The translations under genes and the position numbers were made by a program. Under the pieces are notes generated by a model that saw nothing but the letters and a program-made list of their open reading frames with translations, did not search any database and was not told the DNA's origin. From NCBI GenBank assembly GCA_963971305.1, contig OZ020304.1:78926355-78990354 (forward strand): a DNA stretch of 64,000 bases, written 5' to 3'. Positions 47,101-59,100 of this stretch are shown here, piece by piece. Each line of letters opens with the position of its first letter. Positions within the stretch are counted from its first letter, which is position 1. This DNA is from Arcuatula senhousia. Taxonomy: Eukaryota > Mollusca > Bivalvia > Mytilida > Mytilidae.

Positions 47101-50100
47101 CAAAAACTGTGTTAGGATATCCGAATTACATGTATGTCAAACCAAAAACCAACACAATCTTCTTCGAAAAATATGCGATGTATTGATATAAAATAAAAGT
47201 TATGTCATAGACTCTGTTTTTAAGATATGTTTTGTAAACATTACCTATACATCAAAAAGTAACAGAATTTTACTAAAATTGACATTGTGTTTCACAACAT
47301 TCTGACAGATTTTTCAAGTAAATTTTTATCGTAACAAATGAATAGTCTGACCAGTATGGCATTGCTCTTACTTTTAACATGATAAAAGAGCAAAGTGTGT
47401 TTAACACCTGTATTTAAAAAAGAACATATATCTATTGGTATATATTACTAAATTAGAAAAACTTGCATTTTACAAGAAATCCATGTAGACTTCAAGAGAA
47501 TATTTAAAGTTGAGAAGGAATACACACATGTATCATATGCATCTTCACACTTTAAAATGTATTTTGGAACCTAGATGTATGTATATGTTACTGTATCATT
47601 TCAGGTTTGACATTGAAAAGAAGTTAAGACAAGCTAGAAGAAAACAACAACAGAAGAAAAAGGACAAACAGATAGCAGAATCCTTCATTGATAGATCAAC
47701 CAGTCAAAGAAGTAAAGAAAGAAGGAAAAATATTGAGGACAAGAAAGACTCCGGCAAATTCTCAGCTCTCAAAGAAATGAAGGCCAAACGTGAAGAAAAG
47801 AGAAGACAAGGTTATTAGAGTTTAAGTCTTAGATATCACATTTTAGTTTATAAATCTAATTGATTCTATTCCATGAGTTTTCAGTCACTGACTTTACATT
47901 GAAAGTAGATAGCTTAGAATCTGTAATATGTAAATTGAAGAAATTTTATGTATGTCTTAACATCATAACAAGGATATTGCATTGCAGCTTAAGTCATACA
48001 ATTTGAAGATATGTGCCCAGTATCTTATTGAACATTCATGTACTTGCTTGCTAATTTGATGATAAACTGACTTTTAATGAATGCTTTTTGTAGAAGAGGC
48101 CACTAAACAGAAAAAGATGGATGAAAAGAAGAAAAAGACATTGAAGGCAGACGATGTCTATTCTGATGATGATGACGAGGACGAGGATGATGACAATGAC
48201 CGAGTGATGGATAGTCGTCAGGATAGTAAGATGGATGTAGACGCTCAATCTAAATCATCGTCATCAGAATCTGGAGAACGATCATCAGATGAAGGATGGC
48301 AGTCTGATGAAGAGTAAGTTTATAAAAGATCATGAACATTGTACATAGACAATCTGAATTTATTTGATGTTTTTAAAACATTTATTATTAGCAAATTACC
48401 AATTTCAGTAACTCTTATTCACTTTGAAATTTTGTCCAATACTTAAGTACAGACTTGCATGTATGTACAATTTTCTTAATTCATGACGTTCTACTACTTA
48501 AATGAGGATGTCTGATAGTAAAGATATATCAACAAAGGAGGTTTCCCAAGTAATGTATGTGATGAGATCTGATACATTTTCATGTTGTTTTTTTTTAGCA
48601 TCAAATCAAAACCTAAAAGAAAACCTCAATATATATCAACCAAGGAACAACTATCTCGTGTCAGACTGTCTCGGCATAAAATAGAAAGGTAGGCTATACA
48701 ATGATACTAAGGTTTAAACTGTTGCTTATAGTTCTAGTGTCAGTGTAAACAATAAATTTAATCCCCAAAAAATATACACTCCCACAAAAACTAAAAAAGG
48801 TATTTCAAGATGTTCTGACCATCCTATGTGAATTTGTGTATAAAACTACATTAATTGGTCTAAATGTATTTCAACCAATCAATTAATTCTTTAATTCCTC
48901 CTAAGTGAGATTTACATGTAACAAACAACACATACATAATATATACAGTCTGCCAAAAGTTAAACATCACCACATTTTAAAATGGCACCCTCTTTTTAGC
49001 TCACCTGACCCGAAGGGTCATGTGAGCTATTGCTATCACTTTGCGTCCGTCGTCCGTTAGCTTTTTTCAAACATCTTCTTCTCTGAAACTGCTTGGCCAA
49101 TTGCTTCCAAACTTGATATGGTTGTTCCTTAGGGTATTGTGCAAAAGGTTTGCGTTGGGATTTTTGATACGTCAAAAAACATGGCCGCTGTTACTAAAAA
49201 TAGAACAGGGGGGTCAAATACAGTTTTTTGCAAATAACTCAAAAACGGTCACAGATATCAAAATTCTGGCAAGGGTAAAATTGATCAACACCTCAAGATC
49301 TACCTGCCCAGAAATTTTCAAAAAGATCCAACAACCGATGTAGGAGTTATTGCCCTTTTTCTGGATTTTTTCAAAATTTTGTACTTATTTAGCCCTATAT
49401 CTTGAAAACTATACAAGATATTTTAAAAATTCATTTGCATATGATTGAGCACGTCAAGATCTAGGTTTCATATAATTAGGTCAAAGCTGTAGAACCATTT
49501 CTTTTAGGAGTTATGGCCCTTAAAGCGTCAAAATTTACCATTTTTCATTAATTTTCCCCTGAATTTCAAAGATGAACTTTTCTGACACCATACATCCAAC
49601 TTCAACCAAACTTGGCACAGTTGCTTAATAGCATAATTGCTACAGTTCTATCGTTTGGATTTGTGATTCGTCAAAAAATATGGCCGCCATGGTTAAAAAT
49701 AGAACATAGGGGTAAATTGCAGTTTTTTGCTAATTACTCAAAAATAGTTACAGATATCAAAATTTTGATGGGAGACAAAAGTGATCAGCATCTTAAGATC
49801 TACCTGCTCTGAAATTTTTTAGAAGATCCAATAATCGACATAGGAGTTATTGCCCTTTTTCTGGATTTTTTGAAAATTTTGCACTTATTTAGCCCTATAT
49901 CTTGAAAACTATACAAGATATTTTAAAAATTAAAATTGCATATGGTTAAGCACATCAAGATCTACATTTTATGTAATTAGGTCAAAGCTGTAGAACCATT
50001 TCTTTTAGGAGTTATGGCCCTTAAAGCGTCAAAATTTACCATTTTCCATTGTTTAATAGCTTATAAGCCACAACTCTTTTGTCAGAATTTTTATTCGTTA

Positions 50101-53100
50101 AAAACATGGCAACCATGGCTAAAATAGAACAGCATGTTAAGATTTACCTGTCCTGAAATTTCAAAAAAGATCTGACTGCTGATGTGGGAGTTATTGTTCT
50201 TTTTCCTAATTTTCGCCAAATTTGCACTTATTAAGCCCAATATCTTAAAAACTAACCAAGATATTTCAGAAATTTAAATCGCACATGGTTAAGCACAATA
50301 ATATCTACAAATATATGTATCTGTGTAGTTCAGGTGAGCGATTCAGGCTCTTGGGAGCCTCTTGTTATATTTTATTGAAATGTTCTGATTTTTTGCACAC
50401 AAGAACCCTAATAATAGTTCGTGGATTAATTAAGTGAAATCCACTGCAATTGAATTCTTTCATAAATGTTATATAATTAACTAGTCTGTTTGTTATTGTA
50501 GATGGGTACACATGCCATTCTTTAGGAAGACAGTGACTGGGTGTTATATAATTAACAAGTTGTTTTTAGCTCACCTTGCCGAAGGCAATGTGAGCTTTTG
50601 CAATCACTTGGCGTCCGTCGTCTGTCGTCCGTCGTTCAACTTTTCAAAAATCTTCTTATCTGAAACCGCTTAGTCAAATGTAATGAAACTTTGTAGGGTT
50701 GTTCTGTAGTATGTCCTCTACAGAATTATTGTTTGAAATTTTGATTCGACAAAAAACATGGCCGCCTTGGCTAAAAATAGAACATAGGGGTAAATTGCAG
50801 TTTTTAGCAAATTACTCAAAAACGGTAACAGATATCAAAATTCTGGCAGATGGTAAAAGTGATCAGCATCTAAAGATCTACCTGCCCAGACATTTTCAAG
50901 AAGATCCAACAACCGATGTAGGAGTTATTGCCCTTTTTCTGGATTTTTTTCAAAAATTTAACTTTTTTAGCCCTATATCTTGAAAACTATACAAGATATT
51001 TCAAAAATTTAAATTGGATATGACTAAGCACATCAAGATCTACAAAAGTTGTAACAGGGTCAAAGTTGTAGGATCGTTCCTTTAGGAGTTATACCCCTTG
51101 GATCGTAAAAATTGACCATTTTCACAGGTTTTTATTCAACTTTTCAAAAATCTTCTTCTCTGAAACCCCTTAGTCAAATGTAATGAAACTTGGTAAGGTT
51201 GTTCTGTAGTATGTGGTCAACAAAACTATCATTCGAAATTTCGATTCGACAACAAACATGGCCGCCATGGCTAAAAATAGAACATAAGGGTAAATTGCAG
51301 TTTTTTGCAAATTGCTCAAAAATGGTAACAGATATTAAAATTCTGTTTGGGTAATAATGATCAGCACATCATGATCTACCTGCCCTGAAGTTTTGAAGAA
51401 GATCTGACAATGGTTGTAGGAGTTAATGCCCTTTTTCTTGTTTTTTTTTTTCAAATTTTGCTCTTTTTAGACTAATATCTTGAAAACTATTCAAGATATT
51501 TGAAAAATTTAAACTGCATTTGTTAAGCACATAAAGATCTAAAAATTATGTAATGGGGTCAAAGTTGTAAGACCTTTATTGATAGGAGTTGTTTCTCTTA
51601 GAACATTTAAATTGATAATTCCACAGAGTAGCAGTCCTTTGTTAAAATATCCAGCTTATAAGTATCATCGAATACAAGGTGAGCGATTCAGGCTCCTGGG
51701 AGCCTCTAGTTTATTGTAGATGGGTACACATGCCATTCTTTAGGAAGACAGTGACTGAATGTTATATAATTAACAAGTTGTTTGTTATTGTAGATGGGTA
51801 CACATGCCATTCTTTAGGAAGACAGTGACTGGGTGTTATGTTAGAATTGGTATAGGCAACCATGAAGGACGGGCTGTGTACAGAGTGGCAGAGATCATAG
51901 ATGTGGTAGAGACAGCTAAAGTATATCAGCTAGGCACAACCAGAACAAATAAAGGCCTGAAACTTAGGTAGTCCTTTCTTGTCTTTTACATATAAAAATT
52001 TAATCATCTTGACTTGTTTACAAGTCTCTTATGAATATGTTGTAAGTACAAAAACTGTTTTGCTTGTTTGTCAATTATACAAACCTTTTTAGCTCACCTG
52101 GACCGAAGGTCCATGTGAGCTATTGCCATCACTTGGTGTCCGTAGTCGTCTGTCGTCGTCTGTTAACAATTTTCAAAAATCTTCTCCTCTGAAACTACTG
52201 AACAGAATTTAATGAAACTTGGTATGAATGATCCTTAGGGTGTCCTGCATCAAACTTATGTTTAGATTTTTGATACGCCAAAAAACATGGCCACCGTTAC
52301 TAATAATGGACCAGGGGGGTCAGACTAATGTTTTTTGCTCGTAAATCAAAAAGTATAAGAGATAGATGAAATCTGATGCCACCCTACTGCTTCAGCATCA
52401 AAAGTCTCCATTTGGTCGAAGTTGTCAGATGATCCCTTAAAGGTGAAAAATAGCGTTTTTTCATGATTTGGGGTTATAGAATGAAAACTATTGCAGATAG
52501 AGAAAAGCTGTTGCTTGCTGAAATGTTCAGCTCATTTAGCTCTACAAAAGTCTCCATAGGGTTGAAGTTGTCAGATGACCCCTTATAGGGGTGACAGCCC
52601 CTTAAAGGCGAAAAAAAGTGTTTTTGGCCTATAGAATGAAAACTATTGCAGATAGAGTAAAGCTGTTGCTTGCTTAAATGTTCAGCTCATTTAGCTCTAC
52701 AAAAGGCTTCATAGAGTCTAAGTTGTCAGATGACCCCTTATAGGGGTTACAGCCCCTTTAAGGTGAAAAATAGAGTTTTTGGCCTATAGAATGAAAACTA
52801 TTGGAGATAGAGAAAAGCTGTTGCTTGCTTAAATGTTCAGCTCATTTAGCTCTACAAAAGTTGTCATAGGGACGAAGTTGTCAGATAACCCCATATATGG
52901 GTTACAGCCCCTTAAATGGTGAAAAATAGAGTTTTTGGCCTATAGAATGAAAATTATTGGAGATAGAGAAAAGCTGTTGCTTGCTTAAATGTTCAGCTCA
53001 TTTAGCTCTACAAAAGTTGTCATAGGGTCGAAGTTGTCAGATGACCCCTTTTAGGGGTGACAGCCCCTTAAAGGCGAAAAAAAGTGTTTTTGGCCTATAG

Positions 53101-56100
53101 AATGAAAACTATTGCAGATAGAGTAAAGCTGTTGCTTGCTTAAACGTTCAGCTCATTTAGCTCTACAAAAGTTGTCATAGGGTCAAGTTGTCAGATGACC
53201 CTTTATAGGGGTAACAGCCCCTTAAAGGCGAAAAATAGTGTTTTTGGCCTATAGAATAAAAACTATTGTAGATAGAGTAAAGCTGTTGCTTGCTTAAACA
53301 TTCAGCTCATTTAGCTCTACAAAAGGCTTCATAGGGTCGAAGTTTTCAGATGAACCTTTACAGGGGTTACAGCCCCTTTAAGGCAAAAAAAAGTTTTTGG
53401 CATATAGAATGAAAGCTATTGCAGATAGAGAAAAGCTGTTGCTTGCTTAAATTTTCAGCTCATTTAGCTCTACAAAGGTTGTCATAGGGTCGAAGTTGTC
53501 AGATGACCCCTTATAGGGGTTACAGCCCCTTAAAGATGTTAAATAGTGTTTTTGGTCGTTAGCAGATAGAGAAAAGCTGTTGCTTGCTTAAATTTTCAGC
53601 TCATTTCGCTCTACAAAAGCATTCATAGGTTTGAAGTTGTCAGATGACCCCTTATAGGGATTACAGCCCCTAAATTAACATGTTTAATTATAGAAGATAA
53701 AGAAAAGTGGTTGCTTGCGTAAATGTTCAGTTCATCGATTAAGCTCTTAACAAAAGTCTCTAAAGAGTCTAAGTGTCCAGACGACTCTTAAAATATCATT
53801 TTGCACGTTTTTGGCCTACACAATGAAAACTATTGCTGAAAGAGAAAAGCTATTGCTTGCTTAAATGTTCAGCTTGTTTAGCTCTACAAAGTTCTTCATA
53901 GGGTTGACATCAAGACCAGGTGAGCAATTCAGGCTCTTGGGAGCCTCTTGTTATGGCTTCTTTTTTAATACCCTACACAATTAAGTTTCAGAGGGTATGT
54001 TTTTGAATGGTCCATCTGTCAATTAGTCAGTCAATCAGTGATCAAAATTTTTGGACACACCTCTTAAACTATTGAACAGAATTTTAAAAAAGTGGTATGC
54101 AAGTCTATATGTTGTAAGTGTGCATATTACCAGGAATTTCTGCATTTCACATTTAAGGTGCTTTAATTGATTTGACAAAATTTTTGTTAAGATATTCATG
54201 GGTCTGTGTTTTTGAGTGCTGTGTCCTGGGTGGGTCTACACAATTCAATTTGCTGTTTCAATTAGTTCTTGTCCTGATTACGACTGAAATAACTGTCGAC
54301 TGGACATTAAACAAAAAACAAATAAACAATCACATGCAAGTTTACTTGAACAATTTAACAAAAAAAACCAAATCAATCACATGCAAGTATACTAGAAAAA
54401 TGTTTGCAGTACTTCATGATTTATTACTGAAGGATAATATTGATAAGTCTTATAGTGTAATGTGTGAGGTATGTGAGTGCACTCATTAAGGTTCTTTCAT
54501 TATTGCTACATATTAATGTATGAATTTCAGACATGGCCACTCAGAGAGAGTTTACAGATTAGAGTTTGTATCTAACCAAGACTATACAGACTCTGAGTTC
54601 TTTAAGTGGAAGGAAGCTATGTTGTTAGGTGGTCTTGTTCTGCCCACCGTCGAGGAAATCGAGAGAAAAATCAAGGACATTGCTGAAGCTGCTAATTATA
54701 AGTTTAAAGAAAATGATATTGAAGAGGTAAGTTTCGTTGTAAATCATGTTATGTACATTTGAAATGTTAACTGACTGGGATGCGATCCTAAAAAAAAATA
54801 TATGCAGCAAAGAATTCTTCATTTTTTTCTGAAATGCAAAAATAGACACCCATTTACTTCACACCAGTTCCCTAGGTTAGTTTATGATTTGTAAATATTC
54901 TGTTACCAGTTTTAAAGGTAAAGTGTTTAAAGGCACTTTGCCTAACTGGTATATTAAAGTGAAAAGGCTCTTTTATCTTATTATTCTGAAAGAGAAAAAA
55001 ATATTCAACATAGATAATTTCATGCAATTAACAGAAAAAAATATCGATGCTTTTGGAAATTAAAGTTTAAAGTCCTGTTCTACAATTCTGACAAGTTTTT
55101 AATGATCCCTAATATCTGTTTAATTATATTGTTAACAAATGTGTTTTACTTACTTCATACTTATGACAAGTGTTAGGTAAGTATTCAATGCAACCTTATA
55201 AATGCATATTTATTTTTTACAGATTGTGGCTGAAAAGCAGAGATTTAAGAAAAATCCTCACAACTATGCTGTTGCTAAAACTATTCTGATCAAACAAAAG
55301 GTAATCAATTTGTAAATGATTGATTTGTCAAAATAGACAGAATCAACTGATTGGTCAATTAGGCAGAATCAACTGTGCTCAAATTTGATTGGTCAATTCT
55401 GCAGAATCAACTGTGCTCAAATTTCAAGAAAGGCAGAATCAGTTGTCATTAACTTAAATAAGGGGAGATAATCACTGTTTTTGTTCTCCTCTATATAAAC
55501 ACTTTACAGTCCTTTTTAGATAAATGGTAGAAGGAGATATGATTTGATTAATAATTTTGCTGATCATTTCATTTTAAGATTTTTTTTCACCTATCATATA
55601 GATTTCAAATTAAACATAAGCGTAGAAGCAGAATGCTCCTGAATTTTTACATTAAGGTAGTTATTGCTTTAGAAATTTGTTGCAAGAGAAACCAATAACA
55701 TTATTTTGCCATTTGATATTAGCAAGTTTGCTTCTAAATTTTATTTATGAAAAATCAATTTTTGGCCGTGGCTAAAATTTGTAGTTCCTATCCCTATATT
55801 ATAAATGTCTTTTTTATTTGACCACAGGAAATGGCAGATATGGAAGGTGATGTTGATAAGCAAGGAAAAATTCAACAGGAGTTGGAGGACTTGGAAGAAA
55901 GGGCAACCGAGTTAGATCGACGAAGGTCACTCAAAATTAACTCTATAAGGTTAGTATAGATTAAGATATGAAAGGTGATATTGATAAGCAAGGAAAAAAT
56001 TCAACAGGAGTTGGAGGACTTAGAAGAAAGGGTAAGGGAGTTAGATCGACGAAGGTCACTCAAAATTAACTCGATAAGGTTAATAAAGATAAAGATGTAA

Positions 56101-59100
56101 GTTGCCCATAAGTCTTATTCTATTGGGTAAAAAGGACAAATAAATGATAGATGATTAGGCTTCATCTGTTCATGGAAACAAAATCATAGCATAGTCTATA
56201 CAATGAAAGATACAGTCTTAGATTTCTTAGACAGTGATATGGTATACTCATCTGTAGGACAAGGAATTACACTAACATAAATTGCTGTTTCTTGTCATGA
56301 AATCCCTCAAAATTAGGCCCTTCAACATATTGTATTATTCCATTGTAGCTATATTAACCAAAGAAATAGGCAGAGAAATTTAATAGAGGCTGAAGAAGCT
56401 TTCAAAGTAGAGGTTGCTGAAATGAAGAATGCCAAGGCTGATCCTTTCACTCGACGACAGTGTCGACCAACTATGGTCACTAAGGTATGTAAATAAAGCC
56501 AGATTTTATCTTAGAATACTATTTATACGAGTACAGGTATTAAAGTTTTAACTTGGTCTTATGCTCACAGTGGAGTACTGATGATAAAATATCAGTAAGT
56601 AATTAACTGATTTTGTTTATTTCTTTTCAAAGATTCTTGATACATGTAACCGGCTACTTGTACATAAGCAATAGTTGTCTTGAAGAACCAAGAAGATAAT
56701 AACATAACAGGCTCTATAGCCATTTAAACCACCCCAGAAAGTTACGTAAGGACATGTAGGTTGCCTAGATATACATTGGTCATTTATTTTTGTAAATTTT
56801 ATGTAACAAAAACGTTGAGCTTATTTTACTCTTTTTTATTTAAGGTTGGAATGCATCAAGTGAAGGAACCATTACAAGAAAACAAAGAAGGTCAACAGAA
56901 GAATGAAACAAAAGTGGCAAATGAAAAACTACCCTCATTAAAGGTAAGGCTCATGGTATAGATTCAAAGTTTTTCAGCAAAATTGATAGTGTAAAAATTG
57001 AGATTAAGTAATACTAGTCCTTTATCACTTCAAAATTTATAATTAAATATGACCCTAAGTTAAAATTATGTCAACACTGGAAATCGTTCTATTCATAGAC
57101 CATACAAAGACTTTCAACTTTTGTTTAATCCTTGATCTGCAACTTTACTATTAGTAAATAATACTATATGTAGTTTAACTGTATAAAGTACATAGAAAAT
57201 AATATTTCTCAATATGGAAAAAAAGCTCTATTGTAAAAGTGTGTATATCATGAAAATGTATGTTGTAAAATATATCAATAGACTAGACTCTTTTATAACC
57301 ACACATAATCTTCTTTTATTTAACCTGCTTGATGTGATTTTTTGCTGAGGTCATGTGTTCATTTCAGACTGAAGAACATACAGAAAGAAAGGTATAACAA
57401 GGAAATACAGTTATAGTTCTTAACTAACAGTGTGTCTACTACTAACACTTTCTGGTTCTGTATTTAAAATACTGTGGATTCATTTATTTTCATGCGGATC
57501 ATTTTTCAGGAATCTCCCCAAAAAAGACATATCATTGGACTTTTAATTTGTGGGTTGAACATGTTGCTAGAAGAAATTTCTGTAAACCAATTTATAATCT
57601 CCACTTTATTGCATGTTTCTGTGTCAGGGGGCAATTTTGTGACTTTATTTTTTCGCTATCCTTTGCCAAAACAATAATATGACTATGAAAATGAGTTTAT
57701 TCCCTACAAATTTTATTTGCGAATTCCAGTTCCTTGCGAAAACTAGTTGGTTTACAGCATTTTCATGGCTGACTAAAACCATGAAATTTGATACATCTTA
57801 TATTATAATGAAGCCACAGTATAGAGACTTACAAATATTCCACTTTCTGAGCCTGGCTTCTTACTAAAACTAACAATTATTGCAGTTCCTTGTCATCTTC
57901 TTCACTTGCTGTCAAACAATTTCCTACAGAGCACTTTCCATTCCTTGTATTGTTACTGGCATATTTTCTTGTATTCCAATAAATTTTGAAATTTACTACA
58001 ATGCGAGAATGTCTCTTGTTGAAATTCAATAAAAAAGATATTGAAGAATCTTTAACTTAATAGCAGAATAATATTGAATTAGATTAATTTCTAAGAATGA
58101 TAAGTCCATCACCAGAACTGTTGAAAACTTTTAGGAAACTTATATGGAATTTGTAAGGAAACTTTACATGAATGAAGTCTATATAAAGTTCAAAATGGAG
58201 CAAGGACATGTATCATCACTGATTTTAGTATAAAGTTTGCTTGAAGCTCTATAAATTGAAATTCAGTCCATTCTGAAGAAAATGTTTAAGCATGAATGTT
58301 TTATGTTATTTACCAGGATGTTTTTGTTTTATTTGAATTTTCAGTAAGCTGCAACACACCTGACACATGTGTGCTTGCATTTGTGTGCAAACAAACATTA
58401 TGTATGCAGTAAAATGTATTCTCAATCTGCAAATCTTTCTTTTTCAGGTCAATCAGCTCAAAAGTCCAGAGAAAAAACAGCAAGATCTGTTTGCTGTACA
58501 TGACTTTGATATAACAATAGATCTAGATGTCCCATCAACAGGTTTGTTAATTGTAGTTCTGAAAACAGAATAAATATATCCCATATTTCTAAAAATAGAC
58601 CTAGACAACCCATCAACAAGTATGTAAATCTAAAAATAGATCAAGAGACACATAAGTAGGTACATGTATGTAGTTTGTACTTTAAAAAATACATTATTCC
58701 AAATATAAATATTGATGTCCTGTCCTAGATCTCTGTGAAACATGTAATAGATAACGATGAAATGTGATCTAAATGTACATGTATGCATATCATTTATAAC
58801 CCAAAAAAAACTTTAATGCTTAATGAAAAACATTGTACACTGGTGGTTGCTGTTCAATCTTTATCGTTCAAGAATTGTTATTCTAATCAGTGTTCCAGCT
58901 AGGCTGTTTTCAGAGGTCCGCCCGCCTGCCCTAACCTCTGCCCAGTTGCCCTTTTCAGGATACCTGCTGGTTTTCATCTCCGCCCTGCCCTTTTTGATCA
59001 TTTTTCAGTCAACGTACGTAGTTTGTGTATGAAGAATGAAGCCATCTGGGATAATTGTGACATATTTACAACTCCAAGCCAATTAACAAATTAAATGAAC

